A DNA stretch of 64,000 nucleotides from Nageia nagi. Its lineage: Eukaryota; Pinophyta. The notes below the pieces were generated by a model. The model made no database searches, had not been told where the DNA came from, and was given only the letters and a program-made list of their open reading frames with translations. Location: positions 101,184,001 to 101,248,000 of the forward strand of contig JBITNC010000001.1 in assembly GCA_050084985.1 (NCBI GenBank), written 5' to 3'. The position numbers and the translations under genes were made by a program. Positions 1-11,900 of this stretch are shown here, piece after piece (within the stretch, counting starts at the first letter, position 1; the number at the start of each line of letters is the position of its first letter).

Positions 1-720
1 CATACACCCAATGAACAAATGTAATGTTCACGTATCTTTCCAACCATTACAAATACAAATCAAATTGGACCAAAATAGAATTAAAGAAATAGTAAAAATA
101 GAAATAAAGATACTTTGTAGAACTGGTTGATAAGAGAAGGAAGTGCATGACATTGTTGGAAAAATAAAATTAAATCAAAGGGAGAACTGAACGATTACGC
201 TTTAAAAATTCTAATCCCACAGATGAATGATCTGGATTTCGAAAAGCTGGCACCCGCTGTATTTGAAATCCTTCTGAAAACTCTCTGTTCCAGTGGATGA
301 TGCCTTGTTTGCAATGGTCCGCCATATTCTGTTCCAAACCGTGGTGGGAACAGCATCAGGAGGATGATGGGATATAGCTTGGTAGGTCGAATTGATAGAA
401 AATTTGCCTGAAGGAGTGAGCCACCAGATTATGTCATCAAATATTTTGTCCTTTTGAATTTGGATTTTCCTAGAATAGACTCCATTTGAGTGGCTTCCTA
501 GGTGATACCTAATTTTGAGCTCAAATTTTGGAGATTTAAATCTTATTTTTCACAAAATTTATATCTAGTTTTCACCTAAAATTTGTATTTATAAATGAAT
601 ATGTAAATAGTCAAAATAGTAAATAAAATTTGCAAGATAGTTAACATGATGTTGCTAGATTTCGAAAGGTCTTAAATCTGATTGTCAAAATTCAAATATG
701 TTCAAAATATTCAAATATCA
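1..720. repeat. Duplicated upstream flank of the MADS-box locus (left copy)
   Basis: Position 1 aligns with 23321 and the match runs, with scattered substitutions and one large indel, to about 715 versus 24175. The right copy lies directly upstream of the minus-strand MADS gene at 22516-23267, so a second MADS copy would be expected just left of this window. The left copy ends in an AAT-rich run (about 720-735), where it meets a truncated LTR. An 85-codon minus-strand ORF in the right copy (23489-23746) is not conserved here: its ATG is GTG and an in-frame stop appears. I therefore treat this as duplicated non-coding flank. Confidence 0.85.
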
Positions 721-1335
721 AATAATAATAATAGTAATCAGGTATATCCAACAATGAGGCTCCAATGCCTCTTCATACAATCAACTCTGTCTAGATCTCA
801 TCTAGGAGTCATCACCTGACTCTTTAATCCAAACGTTAGAGTCCTGAAGGCCTAGAATGCCCAACGTGGGTGCCTAAGGGTCAAGCATGCCAACGTGGGG
901 GCCTGGAGTGCCATAAATGCCAACGTGGGGGCTTGGAGTGCCATAAATGCCAATGCGGGGCTCTAGGAGTGCCACACATGCCTAACATAGGTATGAGAGC
1001 CATGCGTGGAGTCTAGGTATCATAATGGACCAACGTGGGGGTCTAGGAGTCTCCCCAAGGCTCGCACATGTGTACTAGTGCTCATCCATCCACTTAAGTG
1101 TAAAATAGACCTTGGTATTCCCATAGTTAAGATCGGGATCTCCAAGTATAATAAAATACCTATTATAAGCTTGGGAGGGGGACATCCCACTTGGGACTAA
1201 CAGTGGGGTCCATTGACCCATTAATTCTTATATCCCAAGTTACAATATGAAAGTACAATGCAATAATAAAATATATTACAAGAGGAATCCATTAGATTCC
1301 ATAATTAATTACAATCATGCAAGGGGGATGTCACA
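720..1335 (-). mobile_element. Truncated left LTR of Gypsy-like element G1
   Basis: This segment matches 20585-21168, the distal half of the right G1 LTR, including the lines of CCAACGTGGGG-type motifs. It ends at 1335 with the LTR terminus TGTGACATCCCCC read on the minus strand, next to a purine-rich tract (1336-1350). The proximal roughly 600 bases found in the right LTR (4426-4651 plus 20203-20585) are missing. The junction is an AAT-rich run at about 720-735, which suggests a deletion or recombination there. Confidence 0.8.
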
Positions 1336-1352
1336 AAGCCTCCCCTCTCAAA
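1336..1352 (-). other. Polypurine tract of G1
   Basis: Read on the minus strand the bases are GAGAGGGGAGGCTT directly before the LTR start TGTGACATC. This is the place and composition of a plus-strand primer for LTR retrotransposon cDNA synthesis. The F2 family has the near-identical tract AGGAGGGAGGCTT. Confidence 0.75.
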
Positions 1353-1679
1353 TTACTTGCCCTTAAGAAATAATAGCAGACTGCAACATATTATTTTCCA
1401 TGAATCCTTCAATCCTAATGGTCATGGTCTGCTAAGATGGAATGCAACTTCAATATCCTCTATCTAGGATGACAACAGGTTGCAGATTTCTAAAGTCTCA
1501 TATCCATACATCAATGTAATATGCAAACACTTTGATTTGTTGTAATTCTCGCTCCTCATTAGCTGCTCCATGTTTATCCTCGATACACATGGGGTTGTAT
1601 GTATTCCTTCATAGGTAAGCATCGTCAAGTAAATCATGGATGAGTTAAAATAAGCAATCCCTTGCTCCATATATGATGT

Positions 1680-2230
1680 CAAACTTGCCCAAGCTCAACA
1701 TGGGGTTCCACAGTCTTCCATCACTGCATAAAAATCCCAAAACTCCTCCACCTTCCAACATGGGGTACCAAGCTACTAGCTAGCTCATCATCATGAATGT
1801 AGACACTCCCAGGTCCAACATGGGGTAATAGAGCTCACCCAAGATCAACATCCCACTTTCTAGCTCAATAATACTCCATGAGGGGAAAATAGCCTTCCTC
1901 ATGCCAAATGTTGGATGACCATCCTCTATGAGGCTCAAAGTGGGATGCCTAGCCTCTTAAGGTTCAGTGTGGGGTACCCAACCTCTCTGAGGCTCATCGT
2001 GGTATGCTTAACCTCTCCAAGGCTCAACATGAGGTGCACAACCTTCCTAAGATCAATGTGGGGTGCTTATCCTTTTAAAGGACTCAATGTGAGGTGCATA
2101 ACCTCCCTATGGGTCAATGTGGGGTGCTTAGCCTTTCCAAGGCTCAACGTGAGAGGTATTGCCTCCCCAAGACCCAACATGCATTGGAGAAGGTATTCTA
2201 AACCCAACGTAGCCCCTCCAATCTCTCTGG
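1680..2230 (-). repeat. Degenerate tandem CAACATGGGG/CAATGTGGGG motif zone of G1
   Basis: The stretch between the protease remnant and the polypurine tract is built of repeated short units around CTCAACATGGGGT, CTCAATGTGGGGT and CTCAACGTGAGG, spaced roughly 25-60 bases apart. ORFs reported in it (for example 1915-2328 plus and 2067-2297 minus) are repeat artefacts. The variants look like CpG decay of an ancestral CAACGTGGGG. Confidence 0.75.
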
Positions 2231-2379
2231 AATGCAATGTGGGGTATGGGAGCTCTCTAATGCTCCTCTTCTCCTTTCTAACTTTTTTCTCAACCAATGC
2301 GGTTCCATCTTCTTCTTCCTCCTTCTAGCACCACTCAATTACCTCTAGACATTTACTTTCCACTTATGGATAATCATCT

Positions 2380-2725
2380 TGAATCATTGTATTGTATGTG
2401 TATTCCCATTAATCATGAAATGTCACCTAAATCAAACAACCAATGCACTCTTAAAATAATTTGAAGATGTCCATTCTGGGAATAGACATAAAAGTTCTCC
2501 CTCACTATGCAACTCTGTAACCTTACTCCAAACCTCTCCATGATGTGGTCCACAAGTGTAAGTTTTCCATTGGCATTAGAAACTCTAAATCATTCGAACC
2601 CTTTGGCTTTCAAATTCTTCTTTTCCATGAAGCTTGCATCAATGAAGCTATGGTATGGTCCCGGATCAATCAAGACCATCACATCCTATCTACCTACTAA
2701 CCCCACAACCTTCAATGTGAGGTAA
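2380..2725 (-). pseudogene. Degenerate retropepsin-like aspartic protease of G1
   Basis: The minus strand encodes a fragment recognisable as the aspartic protease domain of Gypsy-type gag-pol proteins, which matures the polyprotein. VLIDPGPYHSFID is seen around 2630-2680, with DPG where the family has the catalytic DSG/DTG. A VSNANGK stretch and a family-typical ILRVHWLFDLGDI end (about 2420-2475) follow, where the usual ILG has become ILR. The reading frame is interrupted and the catalytic triad altered, so it cannot be active. No reverse transcriptase follows: the next sequence is the motif-repeat zone and the polypurine tract. Confidence 0.65.
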
Positions 2726-2879
2726 TCTTCCCTCAGTGTAGTGAAGCGTTCATGGTTCCTAATGTGCCCTTTGCCCTTGGTGCCTCCTAATCTAAGATGT
2801 CCATGCCAAGATCTAAATCTAAATCATCTGACTCACCCTCTAAAAAATACCTTTATGTAATACATGTATCCCTTACCTT

Positions 2880-4263
2880 GATAAGACTTCCCTAGCTCCT
2901 AAGTCTTTTTATAGTAGAAGCACTTGTCTCCTCCCTCAACTTCCTCCATGTAGCTATGTCCAATTGGTTCATTCGAGGTAGGGGAAATGGTTTGGCCTTG
3001 TTGGGCCCTTCCTAATTAGTAAATGGATTTTGTGTGATTAGCTACTTGTATGTATTCTCTCCCTTGATGGATTTCACTATCAGTTCAAGATCATACACAT
3101 CCCTAATAGCATCATCAAGGTTCCTAGGAGAGGACACCTTAACCATCCCTGCAATGGCTCCATCAAACCCTTGATGAAGAGGAATGTCAACCATTCCTTT
3201 GGAATGTGGTGGATCATGAATGTGATTTTCTAAAACTCTAACATATACTCATCTACTGCTCCCTACTATCTCAATAATGTTAAATCCTAAAAGTAGTTAT
3301 TCTCCCTCTTTTGATCAAATCTCTTAACCAACTGCCTAACAAACTCATAAAAGGAGGTGATGAGTGAATAATCTTGGCTGATCCCTCCATGTTTTCACCA
3401 CTCTAGGGTATCACCCTCAAAATTAAAGATGTAAAGTGAATCACATCCTCTTCCAACATGTTTGGGCTCATGGTGAAGTAAGTATGTAGCCGGTGCAACC
3501 ATACCTAGTATTTATTTGCTTCCCATCATACATTTGTACTTGCATCTTGTTTATTTTTTGCTGCAAGTCTTTCTTATCTCCCCATAAGCTGCTAGGAGTG
3601 TGTGGTCCATGCGAACTGCTCCCCTTCAACCCTAGGATTTCTAGGTAGCTATTGAAGTTGATATCTCTCTTCAACCTTAGATCAAACATGGAATACTCAC
3701 TAAAAATTTGACTAAGCTCTAGTGGGCCTATTCTTTGTTTCCCCCCTAAACTTCTTTCTGAACATGGGCTTGGACGTATTGGGGATGATGGACTACTCCC
3801 CCATCCTACCAATGTCCTCCTCTAGGTACTTTTTTAGGAGAGGGTTAGTACCCTATGGTGCTCGATGTGAATGGGATCTCAAGAATGTGGGTTTTGCATG
3901 CCCCATAGATCCATGGTGAGTAGACACCCGATCTCTCAAACTATGGGATCTCTTCATGCTTGGCTTCTGATATGCCCTATCCTCCTCATGTGACTCCTCT
4001 CTATCATCTCTAGTAGGATATGGGGGACTAATTTATCTCTCAAGATCCTCATGAACCCCCATATGCCTATTCAAATATTGTTGAATAGTAGTCATAGCTT
4101 AGGTCATGTTATTGATGACCAAAATGAGCTCATTGGACTTCTACTCAAGTGTGGAATCTTGAACTAGATTTGAGATCCTTCTTCTAGTTACAGTGGATCT
4201 CACCCTTAATGCATCATCTTCATCTTTGAATACCCCTTTATTCGGTGCCTCATTCATCACTAC
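2880..4263 (-). pseudogene. Degenerate Gypsy-type gag of G1
   Basis: The minus strand carries an ATG near 4260 and a gag-like reading interrupted by many stops and shifts. The core at about 3050-3480 has the Retrotrans_gag pattern: an acidic-hydrophobic FEGDTLEW block, SFYEFVRQLVKRF, a VDEYMLEF block, and a final WLTFLFIKGLMEPLQGW helix. A remnant of the zinc-knuckle region is visible near 2900 (KCFYYKK), with the second cysteine lost. Gag forms the virus-like particle in intact elements. Its neighbour downstream on the same strand is the protease remnant. The element fits the gag-only or gag-protease non-autonomous class called TR-GAG in plants; that assignment is inference. Confidence 0.65.
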
Positions 4264-4408
4264 CATTGATCCTCCTCATGGAAAGCACTAGAAGGTGTCT
4301 CCTTTATGTGTGACTTTGTGCTTTTCTTTGTGGATACCATCTCTCTCCTAGTATTGGATCTTGTGTAGTAATGATGTACTATAGGTCTCATACATAGGCT
4401 ATCCATAT

Positions 4409-4424
4409 CCAAGCTTTGATACCA
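4409..4424 (-). other. Primer binding site of G1
   Basis: On the minus strand this reads TGGTATCAAAGCTTGG, two bases inside the LTR end at 4426. It matches the usual plant LTR-element primer site complementary to initiator methionine tRNA (TGGTATCA.AGC). Confidence 0.8.
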
Positions 4425-4425
4425 T

Positions 4426-4651
4426 TATAAGGATCCATAATATAACTCAAGTGCAATTAAATGCAAAAGCACAAGTATACACCTAATGTCTGGTCTAATA
4501 GAGCAATTAAAAGCATACAAACCCTCAATATGGCAACGCTAGGATTAAGGCACCAAACACAAACTCAATCAACATACAAATGCCAATGTCTAGCCCATAC
4601 ATACCCATACATTCAAAAGTAATCCAATGATGCTAATAGACAAGTATGCAT
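4426..4651 (-). mobile_element. Right LTR of G1, first part
   Basis: This is the LTR segment next to the G1 primer site. It begins TATAAGGATCC, where the canonical TG has probably become TA, and is cut at 4651 by insertion of Copia element C1. It continues at 20203 after the insertion. Confidence 0.75.
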
Positions 4652-5139
4652 TGAGAGAATTGAACTATAACATGAATAACTCTAAACTACCAAGATCACA
4701 TGAAAGCTCATAATACACATCTAACAAACTCACAAATATAACACAAGATGTAAGTGGTTCCTCCAACTAGGAGTACATCTACTAACTAGATCCTTACTTC
4801 AATCACAAATACAACTCTCTTACAATGTTTTTAATCTCAACTCCTAAGCATTATCCTATAGCATAACTTTACTCCACAATTGGTGTGTGATCAAAAAGAG
4901 GGAGCCTTCTATTTATAGGCCAAAATCTCTCTTTGGATCACCCTTTTATCCAATATACAAAAGCATGACATGCACATCCTTTTACCTAAGGGGCATGCTC
5001 ATGACATGGAGTGTAAAAAAAGTTACATTATCATATTACCTTAAATACTTAAGGTATCAAATTATACCCTTAAGCATTGGTGAACTTACATAGAAGATTT
5101 AACACAAACCTTTACAATAATGCATTATACATTCCAACA
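4652..5139 (-). repeat. 3' LTR of C1
   Basis: It starts TGAGAG and ends TTCCAACA on the plus strand, which reads TGTTGGAAT to CTCTCA on the minus strand. It aligns with the four other LTRs of this family and has TATTTATA at 4910-4917, the TATA box on the minus strand. Confidence 0.9.
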
Positions 5140-5579
5140 CTCTTTAATGCAATATTAGGATAGAGTGAATAAAAGAGAAGAAGAAAAGAAAGTAAGAGAG
5201 TTCTCCTCTAAATAGATGCAATGGAGATGAGAATTTTTTACATATTTGTGAAGTAAGAAAGATCTAGTTTGAAACTCACTACTTTTCCAAATACAATTAT
5301 TAACCACAACCAGTTTCAATGTACATGAAGTAGTCATCCAACTGAAAGTCATGAAGAGTCTCCAAGAGCTTGCATACTTGTGGTAGGTAACCTGCAATCT
5401 TAAATAAAACTACAAGTCATAAGTAGCTCAAATAAAAAGATCAATTAGATGCAACATATTCATATAAACAAGTATTAATGAATCACACAAATGCCATCAT
5501 GAACTAATCAATGGTGCACTATAAATCATCACAAAAATGCCATGCTAAAAGCTCATAGTCACCTATTATATATAAAACA

Positions 5580-5720
5580 TGTATTTATTATCATTACAAA
5601 ATAGAGCATGCACATATGAGTTCCTCACATATGGATAACTGAATAGTGCTAAAAGACACATAAGAGTTCTTCACATATAGATAATTGAACAGTGCTAGAT
5701 TGGCCAATCTTTTGCTTTAA
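5580..5720 (-). repeat. Short tandem repeat in the C1 3' untranslated region
   Basis: Two units of the roughly 46-base repeat seen four times in C2 (16017-16213) are recognisable here, read on the minus strand. Each contains a CACTATTCAATTATC-type core followed by a GAGGAACTCTTATGTG-type half. The copy number differs between the two sister elements. Confidence 0.65.
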
Positions 5721-5910
5721 AAATTTGTACAAGTTTCTCATGCAGAGTGAACTTACCATGAAGGTGTATAATGAAATCAAAACTATATAGTACAAAATCC
5801 TCCTAAGGGTGAAGTTGTCATCACAAACATGAATTCAACACAAGAATTCAAACTTCACCACACCTTAAGGGCAATTTTACCAACTTAATAGTAGCCCTAA
5901 GCTTACAAAA

Positions 5911-8073
5911 TTAAGCTTCTAGGAGGGGCTTGTTGAACAAATCAATGGAGTTCAAGGTGGATGGATAATACTCCAAGTGTATGATGTCATTAAGAATCTT
6001 CTCCCTAATAAAATGGGCATGGATTCCCACATGTTTTGTTCTCTGATGGAACATAGGATTCTTAGCCAAAGAAATAGTTGATTGATTATTTGAAGAAATC
6101 AAAGATGAACCTCATTGCTCATACCCAATTTCTTTTAGAAGATGCCTTATCCAAATGGCTTTTTAGGCTGCAATAGACATGGCATGGTATTCATCTTCTA
6201 TGGTGCAAAGAGAAATAGTAGGTTGCTTCTTGGAATTCCAAGAGATAGCATTTGAACCAATGCTAAATACATACATAGAGGTTGATTTTCTATCATTTCT
6301 ATCACCCCCATAATTAGAATATAAGAATCCAGAGAGAAATAATGAGGGCAACTTTGAATACTTGAGAGTAAGATCTTTAGTCCCTATAACATACCTCAAT
6401 ATTTGCTTAACAACATTGAGGTGTTTAACATAAGGTTTCTACATGAATCATGCCATTAGATTCATTGCAAAGGTAATATCTAGCATGGATATAGTCAAAT
6501 ACAAAAGACTACCAATTAATTGCTTGTAAGATGTAGCATTAGTTAACTGAGAGTTAGAGCTCATAGAAATAATGATTTCAGGAGAGACTAGGATCAAAAC
6601 ATATCTACACTCCTCCATTTCAAAAAATGTAAGATGTTTGATATATACTTAGATTGACTGAGATAAATACAATCTTTGTATTGATACACTTTCATTTCAA
6701 GATAGTAGTGCAAGAGACCAAAATCAATCATTTCAAATGTTGCCTTAAATTTGGATATGCATTTTTGGATAATTTTATCATTATTTTAGCTATTAGAAGA
6801 TCATCCATATAAAGGATAATCAAAACCATATTTTTCCTTTGATTGAACACATATATATTGGAGTTAGAAAAACACTTGGAGAAACCAATATCTATAAAGT
6901 ACCCTAAAATCTTCTTATACCAGGCTCATGGTGCTTGCTTAAGTCCATATAATAACTTCTTTAGCTTGTACATAAAAGACTCTTTGCTTTTCAAAATAAA
7001 TCCTTCTGGTTGGTTCATGAAGATTTTTACATCTAAGTCACCATTGAGAAATGCACTTTTGATGTTAAGTTGAAAAACTTTCTATCTTTGAGTTGCAAAA
7101 AAAGCAAGGATGACTCTCATAGTAGGCATCTTTACCTCACGAGCAAAGGTTTCTTCATATCTACATCATATTTCTGAACAAAACCTTTAGCTACTAACCT
7201 TGCCTTATATTTTTCAATATCTCCAACTAAATTGAACTTGACTTTGTAGATCCACTTATTACCAATCACATTCTTTTCATTGGGATAAGGAACCAAGTTC
7301 CAAGTTTATTTTTCATAAGCACTTCATACTCTCTTTTTACGGCTTCCATCCAGCACTTGTATTTAGAAGCTTCTTTGAAAGTTGAGGGCTCATGTTTGTT
7401 ATCAATCTTGGCAAATAAAGATTTATTTAAGGTCATGCTCCTTTTTACCCTTTGTGTTAGAGAATTTTGTTCCTAAGGAGACTTGTCTACATCAATATCT
7501 AACTAGCTAAGTGCAACTGAAGAATCCTTTGGATCATCAACATCCTCTTTATAAGTAGATTCTTTAAGAAGCTCATTGAATTTTATATCCCTTGAAACAA
7601 ACATAGCTTTGAAGAAAGATTTTGAAGAATGATAAAGACATGAACTCATCATTGATCCAATTGCACCCATAAGTAACAAGTTGGGTCCCTAAGTCAATGA
7701 TTGTATTCAAGTAGATGGCAACATTTTTATCTTCCCCTTAATGAGATTGAAGCAACTTTTGGTGAATGGTAAATCTTCTTGAAATATTTGAACCAAGGTA
7801 GATTTATTTAAGCTTATCCTAAGCTTCTTTTACTGAGGTTGAAGAGGAAATCATCAAGAGCATATCATCTAAAATTGCATGGTAAATCATAGAGGTTGCC
7901 AACTCATTCTTTGTGTTGCAAGCCTTTAGTGCCTTTTCATTTTTAAAAAGTACAAAGTTCTCATTCACTATTTGCTAAAGCTTTTTTGATAGCAATTCAG
8001 CTCTCATCCATGGTTTTTAAATCCCAAAGCTAGAACCATCAAGAATGTGTTTGGATAAAAATGATTCTTCCAT
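5911..8073 (-). pseudogene. Internally deleted Copia gag-pol of C1
   Basis: Coding starts at the ATG 8073-8071 (MEESF..., matching C2 gag) and ends at the stop at 5911-5913 after KPLLEA. Early gag occupies 7625-8073. It is then joined, at about 7604-7625, directly to the end of the integrase region (about 7300-7604), so roughly 1.7 kb is missing relative to C2: late gag, zinc knuckle, protease and the DDE core. Reverse transcriptase runs about 6440-7300 with YMDD at 6801-6812. RNase H runs about 5911-6430, with SNYGGDRNDRKSTS and the SLAKNP and RTKHV blocks visible. Stops and shifts disable it. It could have moved only with help from a complete relative. Confidence 0.85.
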
Positions 8074-8404
8074 TTGCTACACAAGAATGTGAAAAATAAT
8101 AAGCATATGGTTTAATAAACAACATTAAATGTTAAGTTCTAACCAAGTAAATAATACATGTTACATTTATCACTAGAGACATGCTTGATTTGATTCACAT
8201 ATATAAATATTTTACAACTCAAATAATCTATGTACTCAAATACATTTCTCATCTCAAGAATCGTAGATGTAGAGTGACATTGTTAAGGCTTATTTTTTTG
8301 TTTAAAATTAGGCCTTCACTTGGATGCCCACACAAAAGAAGCCCAAGTACTACCAATCCTCAACTAGTTTACCTTGGTTAGTTTTATACTCTCACAAGGA
8401 GAAG

Positions 8405-8904
8405 TGTTAGAATGCACAATGCATTATTGTAAAGGTTTGTATTAAATCTTCTATGTAAGTTCACTAATACTTAAGAGTATCATTTGATACCTTAAGTATT
8501 TAAGTGAATATGATAATGTAACTTGTCCTACACTCCATGTCATGAGCATGCCCCTTGGGTAAAAGGATGTGCATGTCATTCTTTTGTACATTGGATAAAA
8601 GGGTGATCCAAAGAGAGATTTTGGCCTATAAATAGAAGGCTCCATCTTTGTGATCACACACTAATCATGAAGTAAAGTTATACTATAGGATAGAAGTGTA
8701 GGAGTTGAGATTAGGAGGATTGTAAGAGAGTTGTATTTGTGATTGAAGTAAAGATTTAGTTAGTGGATGTACTCCTAGTTGGAGAAACCACTTACATCTT
8801 GTGTTATATTTTTGAGATTGCTTTGTGAGTTTGTTAGATGTAATTGTGAGATTTCATATGATCTTGGTTAATTAGGAATTACTTTGTTAGTGTTAGTTCC
8901 TTCA
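8405..8904 (+). repeat. 5' LTR of C2
   Basis: It starts TGTTAGAATGC, ends GTTCCTTCA and is followed three bases later by the primer site. TATAAATA lies at 8627-8634 in a GGCCTATAAATAGAAGGC context that is kept in all five LTRs of this family. Confidence 0.9.
8627..8634 (+). promoter_or_regulatory. TATA box in the C2 5' LTR
   Basis: TATAAATA is the likely core promoter for genomic RNA. The same element is at 16902-16909, 4910-4917 (minus), 19970-19977 (minus) and 57997-58004 (minus). Confidence 0.6.
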
Positions 8905-8907
8905 ATT

Positions 8908-8923
8908 TGGTATTAGAACTTGG
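8908..8923 (+). other. Primer binding site of C2
   Basis: TGGTATTAGAACTTGG lies three bases after the LTR end. It resembles the initiator-methionine tRNA site TGGTATCAGAGC with a few changes. Confidence 0.75.
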
Positions 8924-11900
8924 GGTGAAAGTTCTTCTTCTTGATGTGGAAACTACATCTTGGTGATTCCCATTGGTGAGGTAAAACTAAGATAAGGTAT
9001 AATTTACCTCCTCTTTTGATTATCTTATGGATTATTGCATTATATTACTAACACAGTTTGTGTTGTGATAGTCCTTATTTATGACAAAATTTGCTTAAAA
9101 TAGCAATCTATTTTTTTGTAATTTTTTTTTTGTATACTAACATATATTATTGTTAGTTGCAATTGTTTATGATTACCTTTTGCTATAATTTTGGATATCC
9201 TTATTTTTTTTAAGGCCTTATTGTGTATATCAAAAGTTTGAGTAAAATATATACTACATTTCTTTTTTTTTCAACAATTATATGCAAAATTTCAATGAAG
9301 CATTTTTTTTCTAATTTTTTTTATATAAAAAAAGGGTTAATGAACAAAAATTACAATATTTCTAAACTATTTTTGTGTTGAAACAAAGGATTATATATAT
9401 ATCATTTTTCTAAAACTCCCTTAGAAACAAATATAGAAAGTTTGACTTTTTTTATACAAAAATTTATAGATTTTTTTTTTGTTTTTGCTCAATGTTTTTT
9501 GGTGGCTTCACTCTTTGGAGAGAAACTCCACGATGCCAAAAAGGGGCTGGAATGGAAAGACTATTCACATGAGATGCCAACCATCACTCCCTCCACTCCT
9601 CCTTCGTAGCCCGACACTAGTCAACCTCTCCATCATGCGACCACCATCTCCTCTGCTCGATCGATGCCTCTTCTACCCCCTATAACTCCTCCTTGTAACT
9701 CCCACTAGCTACCTCCATCTTGCTACCCAATGGCCCCCATGGTCTTTGTAATCCCATATTGTCTGACCTCCACCTCTACATAGCCCCTATTTGCTTCATG
9801 GTGTGTTTATTCCTTCATGGCCTATTTTTTTCCTCCTTGCATTTTTTTCTCCTTCCTTGCATGGTGTGGCTGCTCATCCTCCTACATTCTCTTGGTAGTG
9901 GTAGAAGAAGTTTAGTAATAGCTACATTAAACTCCCAAACCCTTAAAAAAAAGAGATCGTCGCACCTCCTTGGCCTTGCTACCTATAGGATTTTCCCTTC
10001 ACATTTTGGGCAATGGCATTTTGGGGGGGAGGGGGGGGGCAATTTAAGTCACCTATTCAATCATCTCTCCTATGCATGCAACCTGTAGTCTATTCCTATG
10101 CATAGTTGCATTTGCACCAGCAATACCTATGAGGCATCTAGGTCTTGCATTTAAGTTTCATAATGATAGTACCTTTGTTTTGGTCAAAGTTATTTTTTGC
10201 TTAACATTTCACCTATCCTCATTATGGTGAGTCTAACTTAAAGTGCTAGGAATTTTTTTTTTGCATTTCCTTTTACGTCACATATCCCTCCTTCAAGCTG
10301 TGTACTCTTCATTAATTGTGTCTAACTTAGAGTGCTTCTCATCTTGCCTTTTTTTAATAAAAGAATTGTTTTTCAAGCAGAAGGAATTTTAGTCATATAT
10401 ATATATATATATATATATAAAGAATTTAAGTAAAAATTTCTTTTCCCTTGGCCAAAATGCATTAATAATTTTTATAACTATGGCATTTAAAGTGATAAAT
10501 TATTTAGTGTAAACTTCATTTTTTTTTTACATTTTTATGAAAAGCAATCAAATTATTTTAAGTAAAAAGGGGAGATATTTATTTACTTAAAAGTTGTAGG
10601 TCCTTTATGCCTAGAATACATATTTATCACTTACAAATTTTTTTATGCATATAATGCATTTTTTGTAATGCTATAAGTGGACATATGCATGCTTATTACT
10701 TAAATAAGGAAATTTATATTTCTTTTAATTAAATGCATACTTAGTACTTATTTGTTAAATTAATAAATGCATGCTTATTTAAGATAATACTTAGTACTTC
10801 AATTTTTTAAGGTAAAAGATGTATTTTTTTACTTAAAAATTGGTAAAGATTAAAAAGAGCATTTTTTAAACTTACTTAGATGCATACTTTTAAGTTAAAG
10901 TAATGCATATGATTAGTACTTATGCTTAGCACTTAAACTTTTAAAGTTATGATGCAATTTACTTCCTTTTTCTTTGCTTATGCCTCTTAAATGTTTGCTT
11001 TTAAAATCTTTATGTATAAAAATGATGCATAATGCTTGCCTATTACTTAAAACTTCTTAGGTTATGATGCATTTGATGACTCCCTATCTTATGCAAAGTA
11101 TGGAATGAACTTGTAAAATTAGAAATGATGTAAATATATCTTTAAGGGGTTGGTAAATAAAACCCATTGGACACTTAGGTTTCAAATTTTTGAATGGATG
11201 GTGTTTTTATGCTCTTTACTTCATGTTTTGCATTTTGCTTTATTTACTTATGTAAATAAAAATGCAAACATTGATATGAGAAACCCTCCAAAATGAGCAC
11301 ATCTGTATGTACATTTCGCAACATGACTTGTTTGGGTAGTCATGAGGTGAGGACAGGAAAAATAGAGCCTTTAAGTTTGACGATCCAAGTGGTGAAAAGT
11401 TTGTACTTTTTAATTACCCCTAAGTCCTTTATTGGTTTGGATATAACTTTATTAGATGGACATGCATGTGTTAGTGATACCACATATCCGCACGTCCATT
11501 CAAGGATTATCCTGATAACCTAGGAGGACAACATAAAACCTAATCAAGATTAATAATTTGGTCAATCCAATAAACATCAAAACCTTAAAAAATAGCTAGT
11601 ACTTTTCCTTATGAGAGTATATTGCTACCCAAAGGGAACTGATGGAGGATTGGTAGTACTTGTGCCCCTCTTGTATAGGCATCCAAGTGAAAGTCTAATT
11701 TTAGATAAGAAAACAAGCCTCAATAATATCACTCTACATCTACAGTTCTTGAGATGAGAAATGTATTTAGGTACATGGGTTATTATTTGAATTGTAAAAT
11801 ATTTGCACTTGTAAATCAAATCAAGCATATCTTTAGTGTTAAATGTAACATGTATTATTTACTTGGTTAAAAATTAACATTTAATATTGTTTATTGAAAC

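Noticed and set aside
1915-2328. 137-codon plus-strand ORF and overlapping minus-strand ORF
   Set aside because: Built entirely from the CAATGTGGGG repeat zone. Antisense to the G1 element, repetitive composition, and no conservation.
4426-4440. Exact TG start of the right G1 LTR
   Set aside because: The sequence is TATAAGG. I infer TG changed to TA but cannot prove the exact first base without another intact LTR.
10023-10039. G-quadruplex control element
   Set aside because: A simple G-run with one A in the C2 leader, absent from C1 and C5 equivalents. Probably slippage.
9479-10088. Two ORFs in the C2 leader
   Set aside because: Not open or similar in protein in the sister leaders of C1 and C5. 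Composition follows a pyrimidine-rich tract.
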